From: an uncultured Persicobacter sp.
GTDB lineage: Bacteria > Bacteroidota > Bacteroidia > Cytophagales > Cyclobacteriaceae
DNA: 64,000 nt
Direction: 5' to 3'
Assembly: GCA_947498325.1 (NCBI GenBank)
Contig: CANMKE010000004.1
Location: 1 to 64,000 of the forward strand
Part shown: positions 42,242-51,920 of the stretch, piece by piece
Layout of the letters: each line of letters opens with the position of its first letter
Position numbering within the stretch: position 1 is the stretch's first letter
The notes under the pieces: model-generated
Seen by the model: the letters and a program-made list of their open reading frames with translations, nothing else
What the model was told of the DNA's origin: nothing
The model's database searches: none
Made by a program: the position numbers and the translations under genes

Positions 42242-43183
42242 TCAATGTGCCTCATTGGCTGTGGGCAAGCCTCGGGTGAAAGCAATACACTGGTCGAGCC
42301 AGCCCGAGAGCCCTTCCTGTCCGACCGCCAGACCAAACCCATGCGCACCCTGCGGATACAGAAACATTGCAGCATGTACTCCCTTTTGCTGACAAGCCTC
42401 AAAATACACCATGCTGTTCTTGTAATTCACCGCTTGGTCATCTACACCATGAATTAAAATCGCCGGCGGGGTATCCTCCTTCACCTGTAATTCATTGCTG
42501 AAATGGTGCACCAAATCGCTATTGTTCCACTCTTGCCCGAGCAAATTTTTCCGTGAGCCCATATGTGTCAGGGCGTCGGAAAATGAAATAACAGGATAAA
42601 CCAGCCAGCTGAAATCCGGTCGGGAAGAAAACCTGTCCACGGGGTCTTTTGCCTGTGGATTTTCAGCAGAAAAATGCGTACTGAGCGTTGAAGCGAGATG
42701 CCCTCCCGCAGAGAAGCCCATCACCCCAATTCGGTCGGGTTTCAACCCCCATTCTTTCGCTTGTGAGCGCACTATTCGTACTGCCCGTTCTGCATCAAGC
42801 AGAGGGGATTCCCATCTTACCTTACTACTTTCGGCCGCAGGCAATCGGTATTTTAAGACGATGGCGGTAATGCCTTTCGAAACCAGATAACTGGCAATAT
42901 CAGTCCCTTCAAGGTCATAAGCCAGCATATGATAGGCACCTCCAGGGCAAATGATCACGGCCTCGCCTGTGGCATATTTTCTCGATGGAAAGAATACGGC
43001 AATTTCCGGGGACTCCACCTTCCACAGTTTCATCATACCATCTTTTTCCTCCACAATTTCCTCCCGAGGAGCACGGAGTGCATTGGGCACCTGGCCCTGA
43101 TACAGGGGCAATTTCAATTCCTGGGCTTCGGCAAGCGAAAAGCCGGCGACGATAATCAGCAAGACAAAAAATAATTTCTTCAC
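42242..43183 (-). CDS. Secreted alpha/beta-hydrolase esterase
   Basis: The 313-residue protein uses a GTG start and has a signal peptide (ending in AEAQ at about 21). An HGG-like oxyanion segment (CPGGAYHML, near 79-87), the nucleophile elbow GFSAGG (near 154-159), the acid Asp in ILIHGVDDQAV and His in GAHGFGL form the triad. The sequence resembles acetyl-xylan or feruloyl esterases (BD-FAE/Axe-like). A periplasmic carbohydrate esterase is likely; no PUL genes surround it. Confidence 0.85.
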   Translation of the reverse strand: MKKLFFVLLIIVAGFSLAEAQELKLPLYQGQVPNALRAPREEIVEEKDGMMKLWKVESPEIAVFFPSRKYATGEAVIICPGGAYHMLAYDLEGTDIASYLVSKGITAIVLKYRLPAAESSKVRWESPLLDAERAVRIVRSQAKEWGLKPDRIGVMGFSAGGHLASTLSTHFSAENPQAKDPVDRFSSRPDFSWLVYPVISFSDALTHMGSRKNLLGQEWNNSDLVHHFSNELQVKEDTPPAILIHGVDDQAVNYKNSMVYFEACQQKGVHAAMFLYPQGAHGFGLAVGQEGLSGWLDQCIAFTRGLPTANEAH

Positions 43184-43280
43184 AATGATAATGAATAGAT
43201 TGAAAAATAATGCGCTGATAATTTAACCGAAAAGCGGCTGAAAATTATTCTCATTAATAAATGGAGAGAAAAAAACATCA

Positions 43281-43307
43281 AAAAAGCCTTCCCCAAAAGA
43301 GGAAGGC
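43281..43307 (-). terminator. Terminator of xerD
   Basis: On the minus strand GCCTTCC and GGAAGGC pair around an 8-nt loop, followed by six T. Confidence 0.88.
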
Positions 43308-43341
43308 CCTGAAAATTTTATGATCTGCAGTTATCTCACCA

Positions 43342-44241
43342 CTAACTACGAGGGTGATATTCTGTAATAATTTGCTTCAGATAGGTCTGATCAAGGTGTG
43401 TATAAATCTCCGTAGTAGTTACAGACTCATGACCAAGCATCTCCTGAACGGCAATCAGGTCAGCCCCGCCTTCAATCAGGTGTGTGGCAAAACTATGGCG
43501 GAAAGTATGGGGCCCGACGGCCTTCTTCATGCCAATTGCCTGCGCAAGGCGCTTAATAATCGTGAAGATCATTACCCGGGTCAGTTTTGCCCCCCGACGG
43601 TTAAGAAACACATAATCTTCATTGTTTGGCTTTACATTTACCGCAGGACGAATTTCTTCCAAATAAAAATCGATATTCTTCAGTGCAGGTTTTCCGATGG
43701 GCACCAAGCGGTCTTTGTTACCCTTACCGTGAATCCGCAAAAAACCAATATCGCGATGAATATCATTTACCTTGAGGTTAATCAGTTCACTCACACGCAG
43801 GCCTGAACTGTAAAGGGTTTCCAGGATGGCAAGATTTCGGGGTCCCTCTGGAGTACTTAGGTCGATGGCGTCCATCAACTGATTGATTTCATCGATATTC
43901 AAAACCTCTGGAGGGTTCCGCTTCAGCTTGATACTGTCGATTCTTGAACAAGGGTCAATCTCAATTTCATTTTCAAAACGCAAGAAGCGATAAAAAGCTT
44001 TCACCCCCGATAGCATTCTCGCCTGGGTGTAAGTTGACATCCCCAACTCGCCAAGATACTCCAAAAAATCATGCAATTGCACCTCTGACACTTCCGTAGG
44101 GCCAATATTCCAGTTCCGCAAGCGCCCGAATTCCTCCAATTTATAGAGGTCCCGCAGGTAGGCTTCGGTGGTATTGTCTGCCATCCGTCGATCCAGACGG
44201 AGGTAATTTTTAAATGAGTCGATATAATACTGCCAGTTCAT
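43342..44241 (-). CDS. xerD: Tyrosine recombinase XerD
   Basis: The 299-residue site-specific recombinase resolves chromosome dimers at dif. It has an N-terminal SAM-like domain, then catalytic Arg in SSGLRVSELI, Lys in RIHGKGNKDR, HxxR in HTFRHSFATHLIEGG, and LGHESVTTTEIYTH with the nucleophile Tyr. The start is ATG 44241; a TTG five codons upstream is less likely. A TATTTTTG element ends 4 bp before the ATG. Confidence 0.93.
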   Translation of the reverse strand: MNWQYYIDSFKNYLRLDRRMADNTTEAYLRDLYKLEEFGRLRNWNIGPTEVSEVQLHDFLEYLGELGMSTYTQARMLSGVKAFYRFLRFENEIEIDPCSRIDSIKLKRNPPEVLNIDEINQLMDAIDLSTPEGPRNLAILETLYSSGLRVSELINLKVNDIHRDIGFLRIHGKGNKDRLVPIGKPALKNIDFYLEEIRPAVNVKPNNEDYVFLNRRGAKLTRVMIFTIIKRLAQAIGMKKAVGPHTFRHSFATHLIEGGADLIAVQEMLGHESVTTTEIYTHLDQTYLKQIITEYHPRS

Positions 44242-44245
44242 GCTA

Positions 44246-44253
44246 CAAAAATA
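44246..44253 (-). promoter_or_regulatory. -7 element abutting the xerD start
   Basis: TATTTTTG on the minus strand, then TAGC, then ATG. The mRNA may be leaderless, as at rnhB and purC. Confidence 0.45.
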
Positions 44254-44335
44254 CAAAATCCATTAGTAAATTGATGCCCTTTGGGCATTTTAAGGTGCTT
44301 GATTATCTTTACATGTGAAAAAACACAGACAACCC

Positions 44336-44752
44336 ATGAACATCCTCATACTTAACGGCCCGAACCTGAACCTTTTGGGCGTCCGAGAAAAAACCATTTA
44401 TGGTGATCAGAGCTTCGAAGACTATTTTAAAGAATTAAAATCAAAATTTGAAGAAATTGAACTGGAATACTTTCAATCTAACCACGAAGGGGCTATCATT
44501 GACAAAATTCACGAAGTTGGCTTCTCTTTTGATGGTATCATTCTGAATGCCGGCGCCTACACCCATACTTCCGTCGCCATCGCTGATGCCATTAGTGCGG
44601 TCAATACCCCAGTGATTGAGGTACACCTATCGAATGTGCACAAGCGAGAGCCTTTCCGCCACAAAAGCTATCTTTCCCCTGTTTGCAAAGGGGTCATTGC
44701 AGGATTTGGAATGGACAGTTACCGTTTGGCACTGGCACACTTCATCAAGTAA
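44336..44752 (+). CDS. aroQ: 3-dehydroquinate dehydratase, type II
   Basis: The 138-residue enzyme dehydrates 3-dehydroquinate in the shikimate pathway. It starts MNILILNGPNLNLLG; the flexible loop Arg and Tyr22 region (VREKTIYG), the QSNHEGAIIDKIH block, NAGAYTHTSVAIADAI and EVHLSNVHKREPFRHKS are all present. I use ATG 44336; the GTG at 44315 is in frame. It opens a four-gene operon. Confidence 0.96.
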   Translation: MNILILNGPNLNLLGVREKTIYGDQSFEDYFKELKSKFEEIELEYFQSNHEGAIIDKIHEVGFSFDGIILNAGAYTHTSVAIADAISAVNTPVIEVHLSNVHKREPFRHKSYLSPVCKGVIAGFGMDSYRLALAHFIK

Positions 44753-44775
44753 AAAAAAAATTATTCCGTTCTAAT

Positions 44776-45825
44776 ATGTACACTTTTTCACCAGGTCCTT
44801 CAGCGGTGCACGCGCAGCTGCCCCAATACTTTCAGGAGGCTTTCGATACTGGTATTTTAAGCATGAACCACCGCAGCCCGGAGTTTATTGCCATGAATAA
44901 AGAGCTTCAGGAGGTGATTCGTTGTAAGCTTGAAATCCCTGCGGATTATGTGGTGATGTTCTCCTCCTCGGCAACGGAATGCTGGGAAAATATTGCGCAG
45001 AGTATTCAGCCCCAACTGAGCCTGCACTTTTACAATGGTGCTTTTGGTGAAAAATGGGCCAGCTACCATGAGCAGATTTGTGGGGAAGAGCGCACGCTAA
45101 AAGCGCCTTATGAGGTAGAAGAGATGCCCGATTTTGAGGCTTTTAAAAGTGAAAAACCCGATTTGGTTTGCCTGACACACAATGAAACGAGCAATGCAAC
45201 ACAACTGCCGGAAAACAGCCTGCATTTGGTTCGTCGCCATTACCCTGAAGCACTGATCGCCCTGGATGCCACAAGCTCCATGGCTGGTTTGCGCCTGCCA
45301 TTTAATCAGGCAGATATCTGGTATGCTTCTGTACAAAAATGCTTTGGTTTGCCGGCAGGGATGAGCGTGATTATTCTTTCTCCCAAAGCGCAGGAGCGTG
45401 CAATGGCCACTGCTAACAGTCACTATAATGCCCTGGGGAGCATGATTAAACAAGCGGAAAAATTTCAGACAACCCACACGCCGAATGTCAGTAACATTTA
45501 TCTGTTGTTGCGTACGCTGCAGGACAGTGAGCATATTGCCGTTACTGATGACCGACTGCATGCGCAATGGTTACAATGGAAAAATTTCCTGAGTGAAAAT
45601 GGTTATGAGTTGCTGGTCAAAAATGAACTGATACAATCTAAAACAGTGCTTGCCATTAAAGGGCAGCCGGAAGAAATTCGCGAGATCAAAGCCAAAGCCA
45701 AAGCCGCAGGTATTTTGCTGGGCAATGGCTATGGCGCCTGGAAAGACAGCAGCTTTCGCATCGCCAATTTCCCTGCCATTCCTCTCACAGGAATCCAGGC
45801 TTTACAGCAGTTTTTGTCGAAATAA
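44776..45825 (+). CDS. Class V aminotransferase (SerC-like)
   Basis: The 349-residue PLP enzyme begins MYTFSPGPSAVHAQLPQYF, like phosphoserine aminotransferases, and has HNETSNAT near 132-139, LDATSSMAG near 166 and the Schiff-base Lys in WYASVQKCFGLPAGM. It may be a phosphoserine, serine-glyoxylate or alanine-glyoxylate aminotransferase; the QKCFGLPAG motif supports SerC relatives. The start is ATG 44776. It lies 23 bp after aroQ and 28 bp before marC. Confidence 0.85.
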   Translation: MYTFSPGPSAVHAQLPQYFQEAFDTGILSMNHRSPEFIAMNKELQEVIRCKLEIPADYVVMFSSSATECWENIAQSIQPQLSLHFYNGAFGEKWASYHEQICGEERTLKAPYEVEEMPDFEAFKSEKPDLVCLTHNETSNATQLPENSLHLVRRHYPEALIALDATSSMAGLRLPFNQADIWYASVQKCFGLPAGMSVIILSPKAQERAMATANSHYNALGSMIKQAEKFQTTHTPNVSNIYLLLRTLQDSEHIAVTDDRLHAQWLQWKNFLSENGYELLVKNELIQSKTVLAIKGQPEEIREIKAKAKAAGILLGNGYGAWKDSSFRIANFPAIPLTGIQALQQFLSK

Positions 45826-45853
45826 ATTAAACCACCTACACCACAATTTATCC

Positions 45854-46447
45854 ATGTCTTTTAACTTTGCACTGGAGCACTTTTCTCTCAAAGAGATCAT
45901 CTCCGTTAGTTTGATTCTTTTCTCGATTATCGATATTGTCGGTTCTATTCCGATTGTTATTGACCTTAGACAAAAAATCGGTCATGTGCAATCAGGGAAA
46001 GCAACCCTCGTGGCTGGGGGGATTATGATTCTGTTCTTGTTTTTGGGAGAGAACTTACTGGGGCTCTTCGGGGTAGATGTCGCCTCTTTTGCCGTTGCGG
46101 GGGCCATTATTTTGTTTCTTATGGGGCTTGAGATGATTATGGGCATAGAGCTTTTCAAAACGGAACCTTCGGATACCGGAGCTTCTGCCATTGTACCGAT
46201 CGCTTTTCCTCTTTTGGCAGGTGCCGGAACCATGACCACCATTATTTCATTGAAAACCACCTACCTGACGGAAAACATCCTGACTGGGATCCTGGTCAAC
46301 TTACTGGTGGTGTATGTCGTTCTGAAATCCTGTGGATGGCTACAAAAAAAGATAGGCACTGGAGGGCTGACGATTTTGCGGAAAGTGTTTGGTATTATTC
46401 TACTTGCCATCGCCATTAAACTATTCAAATCCAACTTAATGTTATGA
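45854..46447 (+). CDS. MarC-family membrane protein
   Basis: The 197-residue integral membrane protein has six hydrophobic segments and family features (LFSIIDIVGSIPIVIDL near 22-38, PIAFPLLAGAGTMTTII near 116-132). Despite its name, the family has no proven role in antibiotic resistance. The start is ATG 45854; the frame is open upstream but inside the previous gene. Its stop overlaps the rnhA start (ATGA). Confidence 0.85.
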   Translation: MSFNFALEHFSLKEIISVSLILFSIIDIVGSIPIVIDLRQKIGHVQSGKATLVAGGIMILFLFLGENLLGLFGVDVASFAVAGAIILFLMGLEMIMGIELFKTEPSDTGASAIVPIAFPLLAGAGTMTTIISLKTTYLTENILTGILVNLLVVYVVLKSCGWLQKKIGTGGLTILRKVFGIILLAIAIKLFKSNLML

Positions 46448-46917
46448 GTCAAATAACAGTTTACACTGATGGATCATCGAGAGGAAACCCGGGCCCAGGA
46501 GGCTACGGTGTCGTCTTAATGTTTGGTCAGCACAGAAAAGAACTCAGCCAAGGCTATCGAAAAACCACCAATAACCGAATGGAACTTTTGGCGGTAATTG
46601 TTGCTTTGGAGTCTATAAAAAGACCTGAACTACCTGTTGTTATTCACTCCGACTCTCAGTATGTGATTAATTCCATAGAAAAAGGATGGCTCTGGGGATG
46701 GGTAAAAAAAGGCTTTAAGGGCAAGAAAAATGCCGACCTTTGGCAACGCTTCATTCCCGCGTACAAGCGGGTAAATGACGTTAAACTGAAGTGGGTGAAA
46801 GGGCACGCAGGTATTCCTGAAAACGAACGTGCAGATGAATTGGCAACCCTTGCGGCAGACCATCCACCACACCTGATCGACGCTGGCTTTGAGCAAGAAG
46901 CCAACACCTTATTATAA
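46444..46917 (+). CDS. rnhA: Ribonuclease HI
   Basis: The 157-residue enzyme cuts RNA in RNA-DNA hybrids. The DEDD residues are Asp8 in YTDGSSRGNPGPGGYG, Glu48 in NNRMELLAV, Asp70 in IHSDSQYVI and the final Asp in NERADELA. The basic handle region (WVKKGFKGKKNADLW) is present. The window therefore codes for both RNase HI and RNase HII. Translation is coupled to marC by a 4-bp overlap. Confidence 0.96.
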   Translation: MSQITVYTDGSSRGNPGPGGYGVVLMFGQHRKELSQGYRKTTNNRMELLAVIVALESIKRPELPVVIHSDSQYVINSIEKGWLWGWVKKGFKGKKNADLWQRFIPAYKRVNDVKLKWVKGHAGIPENERADELATLAADHPPHLIDAGFEQEANTLL

Positions 46918-46934
46918 ATTATTGTATAAAATTG

Positions 46935-46968
46935 CCTTAGTGAGCCGATTCACTAAGGTATTTTTTTT
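46935..46968 (+). terminator. Terminator of the aroQ-rnhA operon
   Basis: CCTTAGTGA (46935-46943) pairs with TCACTAAGG (46950-46958) around 6 nt, followed by T. Confidence 0.9.
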
Positions 46969-46991
46969 GAGGATCACATCTTTCATATTCA

Positions 46992-47699
46992 ATGGCTTTT
47001 CATTTTAAACAATTCTCTGTTGCCCAGGACCAATGTGGCATGAAGGTAACCACCGACGCCTGCATTTTAGGTGCCTTTGCACACCACCAAAACCCTATAA
47101 AAATTCTTGACATTGGCACAGGCACAGGGCTACTGAGCCTGATGCTCGCCCAGCGCTACCCCGAGGCGGAAGTTCATGCCATTGAAGTAGACCTCAAGGC
47201 TTTTCAGCAGGCAAAGGAGAATTTCAGCAACTCCCCTTTCAGCGATCGGCTCCATATACACCATGGTACCATTCAGGATTTCGCCATCAACGCCTCACAT
47301 ACCTTCGACCTGATTGCGGTAAATCCGCCATTTTTCCCTGACCACCTCAAAAGTACCGACGAAGCCCGCCGCAAAGCTTTCCATAATGATCTGTTGCCCT
47401 TCAACGAACTTGCAGCATCCATTCGCTTATTACTGGCTCCTCAGGGGCTGTGTCATATTTTACTTCCCAAAACCCAATGCGACTGGATTGAGCTCGATAT
47501 GATCGTGGAGCAACTCTTCATTCAGGAAACCTTGGTCATCTACCCCAAGGAAGGGGCGCACAACCCCAGACAGATCAACGTTTTTGGAAAAAATGCAGGC
47601 TTCCACTATCGTCGCCATTCGTTAACCATCAAACAACCCAACGATCAGTACACCTCAGAAATGGTAAACTTAATGCGGCCATTCTATAAAAATATTTAA
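46992..47699 (+). CDS. tRNA1(Val) A37 N6-methyltransferase (TrmN6/YfiC family)
   Basis: The 235-residue class I methyltransferase has the SAM motif ILDIGTGTGLLSLMLAQR near 37-54 and the N6-adenine catalytic motif NPPFF near 112-116. The N-terminal FHFKQFSVAQDQCGMKVTTDACILGA is typical of TrmN6. It would methylate A37 in tRNA-Val. It is a single gene behind the rnhA terminator. Confidence 0.9.
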   Translation: MAFHFKQFSVAQDQCGMKVTTDACILGAFAHHQNPIKILDIGTGTGLLSLMLAQRYPEAEVHAIEVDLKAFQQAKENFSNSPFSDRLHIHHGTIQDFAINASHTFDLIAVNPPFFPDHLKSTDEARRKAFHNDLLPFNELAASIRLLLAPQGLCHILLPKTQCDWIELDMIVEQLFIQETLVIYPKEGAHNPRQINVFGKNAGFHYRRHSLTIKQPNDQYTSEMVNLMRPFYKNI

Positions 47700-47958
47700 A
47701 CACCGATCATAAAAAAAAGTAGAAACCGAAAACCGAAAACGAATATTAGTTTCCTCCTTGCTTATATTAAATCACTTTTTTTTGTATATTTAAGCGTAAA
47801 ATTCAAGACAATATCTCAATTAAACATCGCGCAGGTGGAAACGTACCAATATCAGTTTCTTGTTTTTGGCTGACTTCACAAAGCTCACAAAAAGGAAACC
47901 GAGCATTTAGAAAACGCTCCTTCGCCCAAAGCACCCGATGTACAAACCATAGATTTCA

Positions 47959-48591
47959 ATGGATAAGCAAGCTGCTAATAAAAAGAAAATTCAGGATACA
48001 GCTAAACAACTTTTTTTAACTCAGGGCTATACGAAGGTTACCATGGATGACATCGCCCTACAATTAGGAATGAGTAAAAAAACACTTTACAAGCACTTTA
48101 AGGGCAAGTATGAACTGCTTTCGAAAGTGATTGAGGAGTTCAAAAGAAAAACAGGCGATGGTGTCAATAAAATACTGAATGACACAGAGTTGGAATACGC
48201 TACAAAACTCAAAACCATGCTGAAGTTTATCGCTGTTGAACTTAGTGATATCAGTCCCGTGTTAATTGAGGATTTACAGCGCAATGTCCCTGAACTTTGG
48301 CGCGAGATCAATGCCTATAAAAAGGAAGCGGCCTTCAATCGCTTCAGCCGCCTGATTGAGGAAGGTGTGAAAAAAGGGCATATCAACCCAGAAATCAACC
48401 AGCCGTTGGTGGTAGCGCTTTACGCTTCGGGTATCAGTAACCTGATCAATGCAGAGTTTTACAGCTCGATGCCCGAAGAGATGGTGGAGCAGATTCCTTC
48501 TTCGCCATCAGAGATTTTCGACCATATGATCAACATCATTTATGAAGGGATCCTTACGGAGGAAACTAAAAAATGTCTGCATAGCTCATAA
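47959..48591 (+). CDS. TetR/AcrR-family regulator
   Basis: The 210-residue protein has an N-terminal helix-turn-helix (about 8-55; FLTQGYTKVTMDDIALQLGMSKKTLYKHFKGK) and an all-helical ligand domain. No efflux or target gene is adjacent: the neighbours are trmN6 and a convergent peptidase. The ligand and targets are unknown. The 259-bp upstream gap shows no clear palindromic operator. Confidence 0.92.
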   Translation: MDKQAANKKKIQDTAKQLFLTQGYTKVTMDDIALQLGMSKKTLYKHFKGKYELLSKVIEEFKRKTGDGVNKILNDTELEYATKLKTMLKFIAVELSDISPVLIEDLQRNVPELWREINAYKKEAAFNRFSRLIEEGVKKGHINPEINQPLVVALYASGISNLINAEFYSSMPEEMVEQIPSSPSEIFDHMINIIYEGILTEETKKCLHSS

Positions 48592-48617
48592 AAATAATCA
48601 AGAAATAACAATGAATA

Positions 48618-48653
48618 AAAAAGCGAGTCCTTTAGAAGAACTCGCTTTTTTTA
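48618..48653. terminator. Bidirectional terminator (TetR / M61)
   Basis: AAGCGAGT pairs with ACTCGCTT around an 11-nt loop, with A and T runs on both sides. Confidence 0.88.
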
Positions 48654-48682
48654 TGCAATTCAATTATGGTATCTGAAAAAAA

Positions 48683-50494
48683 TTAATCATTTTTTGCCAG
48701 CCAAACCGCTTTAAGTTTCTCTTGTTGCTTAGTCGATTTATCCATTTCACTGAACTTGTATTGGTGCGTCTGCATTGGCTGAGGCGTCACCTTGATTGTT
48801 TGAAGTAAACCATCTCTGTTAATCAATACATCGATCGCTTTGCCTGATTCCATTCGGCTCAGCACCGACTTGTAATTGTCCATCGTCATTCGGACACCAT
48901 CAACCGCCAGAATTTCATCATGAACATTCAGCCCATCGTTCCATCCGGCACCGCCACGCACCACTGTACGAACCACAACATCATTTCCTGAATTGCTGAA
49001 ATATACCCCAAGAGATGGCGATTTTTTGGCCTGAAGACCTGCATCTGTCAAATTCATTCCAACCGCAGCAAAATATTTCTTGTAATCAATGGTTTTCGTA
49101 CCATGGATAACATCAGCAAAAAACTGATCCAGGTTTTGCTTGGCGTACTTTTCAACCGTCGATTTCACCAAAGCTTCATCATAGCCCTTCCCTGTTTTCA
49201 GATAATGCTGATACAATGACTTCATCACGTCGTCGAGTTTATACTTCCCTTTTGAGCCATCAATAATAATGGCATCCAGCAAGGCCGCCACAACGACTCC
49301 TTTAGTATAATAAGAGATGGTGGAGTTGTAAGAGTTTTCATCTGTGCGGTAACCCTTGATCCAGGCATCAAAAGATGAACTTGCCAAGGATTGTACCCGT
49401 GAGCCTGGCTGATTTTCCACCCTTGTGATTGTGGCCGCCAACTTACTCAAATATTGCTCTTGCGTATAAGCACCAGAACGAAGCAGCAGCAGGTCGTCAT
49501 AATAAGTGGTTACTCCTTCGGCCACCCATAATAAGGAGGTGTAATTTTCATGCTGATAATCAAATGGCCCCAAAGCTTCTGGGCGAATACGCTTAACATT
49601 CCAAAGGTGGAAATATTCGTGCGCTACCAGCGATAGAAATCGTTTGTAGCCACTGTCAGTGCCGTATTGCCAGCGTTCAGCCTGCAAGGTGGTCGATTTT
49701 TTATGCTCAAGCCCTCCTCCAGGGTTCTCAATATTGTGAACAATAAAAAGGTAATGGCTACCCTCGTTCGGATTACCACCGAAAACGGCCGTTTCCTGCT
49801 CCACAATTTTTTTCATATCTGCCTGAAGCGAAGGAATATCGTAATTCGATTGCCCGTACATCGCAACGGTGTGCTTCACCCCTGAGGCCGTAAAATCAAA
49901 TACCGTTTGGTTGCCTATTTCAATAGGGCTATCTGCCAACTCATCGTAATCTTTGGCCGTGAAAGTGTTTTTTTCTTTCCCTGCATCCATCGCCGTAGAT
50001 ATCGTTGACCAACCCTCAGCAGGAGTAATCGCCAACTTGATCGGCAAATCTTTATGCCCTTTCAGGTACATAAAAACGGAAGTCCCATTGATATATGCAT
50101 GGGAGGCATCGATAAAGGAGGTACGCACCGAAAGTTCGTAAGCGTAAACCTTATAAGAGAAAGTAAAACTGTGATTTCCTTTGGTATTGACCACCCAGGT
50201 GGCTTTGTCTTTTTTCCTGAAGGTCAGCTCCTGCCCATTTTGCGCAGTAACTTTTACCCCTTCCACATGGCCAGCAAATTCCCGAACAAGGTAGCTTCCT
50301 GGTGCCCAGACCGGCATCTGCACTTCCGCCTGCTGGCCTCTGAAATTATCTACTTTAAAGGCCACCTCAAAATAATGCGTTTGAGGCATCGGCATACTCA
50401 ACTGGTAGTGTACATTAGGTTTGGCAACTGCTATAGAAGACAGGGCGACAAGCAGCAGCACTAAAAAAGAATGGAGTCTTAAATTTTTAGACAT
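48683..50494 (-). CDS. M61-family (glycyl aminopeptidase-like) metallopeptidase
   Basis: The 603-residue protein has a signal peptide (1-24, ending in AVAK). An N-terminal beta domain is followed by a thermolysin-like domain with the zinc motif HEYFH in SLVAHEYFHLWNVKRIRP and a downstream Glu in WVAEGVTTYYDD. A PDZ domain is near 500-580 (SLGVYFSNSGNDVVVRTVVRGGAGWNDGL). It is a periplasmic or secreted peptidase. Single gene. Confidence 0.92.
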   Translation of the reverse strand: MSKNLRLHSFLVLLLVALSSIAVAKPNVHYQLSMPMPQTHYFEVAFKVDNFRGQQAEVQMPVWAPGSYLVREFAGHVEGVKVTAQNGQELTFRKKDKATWVVNTKGNHSFTFSYKVYAYELSVRTSFIDASHAYINGTSVFMYLKGHKDLPIKLAITPAEGWSTISTAMDAGKEKNTFTAKDYDELADSPIEIGNQTVFDFTASGVKHTVAMYGQSNYDIPSLQADMKKIVEQETAVFGGNPNEGSHYLFIVHNIENPGGGLEHKKSTTLQAERWQYGTDSGYKRFLSLVAHEYFHLWNVKRIRPEALGPFDYQHENYTSLLWVAEGVTTYYDDLLLLRSGAYTQEQYLSKLAATITRVENQPGSRVQSLASSSFDAWIKGYRTDENSYNSTISYYTKGVVVAALLDAIIIDGSKGKYKLDDVMKSLYQHYLKTGKGYDEALVKSTVEKYAKQNLDQFFADVIHGTKTIDYKKYFAAVGMNLTDAGLQAKKSPSLGVYFSNSGNDVVVRTVVRGGAGWNDGLNVHDEILAVDGVRMTMDNYKSVLSRMESGKAIDVLINRDGLLQTIKVTPQPMQTHQYKFSEMDKSTKQQEKLKAVWLAKND

Positions 50495-50691
50495 TCGAGC
50501 GTATTTTTCGAAAAGAAAAGCCCATTCAGAATGGCTTCAACTTTTCATGAAATGATTTGATTTCTATAATCCCGAAGATCAATAAATACATGCTCATTTC
50601 AAACCCAAAAACGATTGAAGCCCGATTTTTTTATATGAAGTAATATGGTTAGTGTTTAGATGGTCATGCATCTACGGCTACCATGCCCAGG

Positions 50692-51261
50692 TCAGGCAAT
50701 GGGCAAACCTTTAATCATGTTCCAAAGTGCCAGCTTGGCGTCACGGTCATTGTGCATTAAAGACAGGCTGTTGGTTGGGCAAACAGTGAGTGTTTTTCCC
50801 TTACGGGCGACATTCCACTGCAAGCCTCGCAACTCTGGAATATCGGCTTCAGAGAGCCCGAAAGTCAGGATGAAAGTGGCTGGAAGGTGCTCGCGAAGCA
50901 TCGCAAAGCCGAAACCTTCCGCTTCGCTCATGTTGACCAAAGCCACGTCCTCGATGTTAAAATCTTTTGCTTTCAGGATATTGGACAGCAGCGTTCGGTC
51001 ATTATCAGGCAGGCCAGCAGGGTATTTTACAATCACCAGCACCTGAGCTTCCGCATTGCCATATACAGGAAATGGAGTAGCTGCTTCAGCATCTTCAGTG
51101 GTAGCCTCTTCAGCCACATACACATCGGCAAGCAGGTGTTCAGCCACTTCGGCCACCTGTTTTTCGTCGTGCGTTTCATTGACTACAAACAGCAGATCGT
51201 GATCTAAAAATGATACTGCGGAAAAATCCGTCATCTGTGCTTTATCCATTCCTTCCTCCAT
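50692..51261 (-). CDS. Hypothetical protein downstream of pcm
   Basis: The 189-residue soluble protein is read from ATG 51261 (MEEGMDKAQM); a TTG at 51273 would overlap pcm by 7 bp. A middle Ala/Glu-rich segment and the C-terminal QWNVARKGKTLTVCPTNSLSLM-D-KLALWNMIKGL stretch suggest a conserved single domain, perhaps with the fold of uracil-glycosylase-like or polymerase accessory proteins. I do not recognise it. It is third in the PAP2-pcm operon. Confidence 0.6.
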   Translation of the reverse strand: MEEGMDKAQMTDFSAVSFLDHDLLFVVNETHDEKQVAEVAEHLLADVYVAEEATTEDAEAATPFPVYGNAEAQVLVIVKYPAGLPDNDRTLLSNILKAKDFNIEDVALVNMSEAEGFGFAMLREHLPATFILTFGLSEADIPELRGLQWNVARKGKTLTVCPTNSLSLMHNDRDAKLALWNMIKGLPIA

Positions 51262-51266
51262 AATAT

Positions 51267-51920
51267 CTACCAACCAAAGGTTCCTTTCAAAGGTACAAAA
51301 CTAAAATCATTAAATATCTCCTGTTCGAATTTGGTTTCCGAAACACGGGTATATCGATACATTTTTTGTCGCTCATGGTCACCAACAGGAATAACCAACC
51401 GACCACCAACCACAAGTTGCTCTAACAAAACCTGTGGTAAATTTGGTGCTCCCGCCGTTACGATTATCCCTTGATAAGGCGCATGTACAGGCAAACCCTT
51501 GGAGCCATCGCCCCAAAATAAAGTGGGTGAGAAACCGAACTCATTAAGCTGTTCTGCGGCTTTCAAATGTAAATTCTTGACATACTCTACAGAATACACC
51601 GCAGCACCCAAATGGCATAACACCGATGCCTGATAGCCTGATCCTGTACCAATTTCAAGAATTTTATCTCCCGCTTTCACGCCTAAAAGTTGCGTCATGA
51701 ACGCGACCGTATATGGCTGAGAGATCGTTTGCCCATCGCCTATCGGAAAAGCCTTGTCCTCATAGGCATGAAACAAAAAAGCCTCATCAAAAAAGTAATG
51801 TCGGGGGATTTTACTCATCACGGCCAAAACATTTTTATCGGTAATGCCTTTTTTTTGCAGCTCAAGAATCAGTTGCCGGCGCAATCCCTGGTGTTGATAA
51901 CTATCCGTTTTTTTCTTCAT
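51267..51920 (-). CDS. pcm: Protein-L-isoaspartate O-methyltransferase
   Basis: The 217-residue enzyme methylates isoaspartyl residues to start their repair. It has QPYTVAFMTQLL, the SAM motif ILEIGTGSGYQASVL near 82-96, and VTAGAPNLPQVLLEQL near 153. It overlaps the PAP2 gene by 20 bp on the same strand and lies 5 bp from the next gene, so the three form an operon. Confidence 0.94.
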   Translation of the reverse strand: MKKKTDSYQHQGLRRQLILELQKKGITDKNVLAVMSKIPRHYFFDEAFLFHAYEDKAFPIGDGQTISQPYTVAFMTQLLGVKAGDKILEIGTGSGYQASVLCHLGAAVYSVEYVKNLHLKAAEQLNEFGFSPTLFWGDGSKGLPVHAPYQGIIVTAGAPNLPQVLLEQLVVGGRLVIPVGDHERQKMYRYTRVSETKFEQEIFNDFSFVPLKGTFGW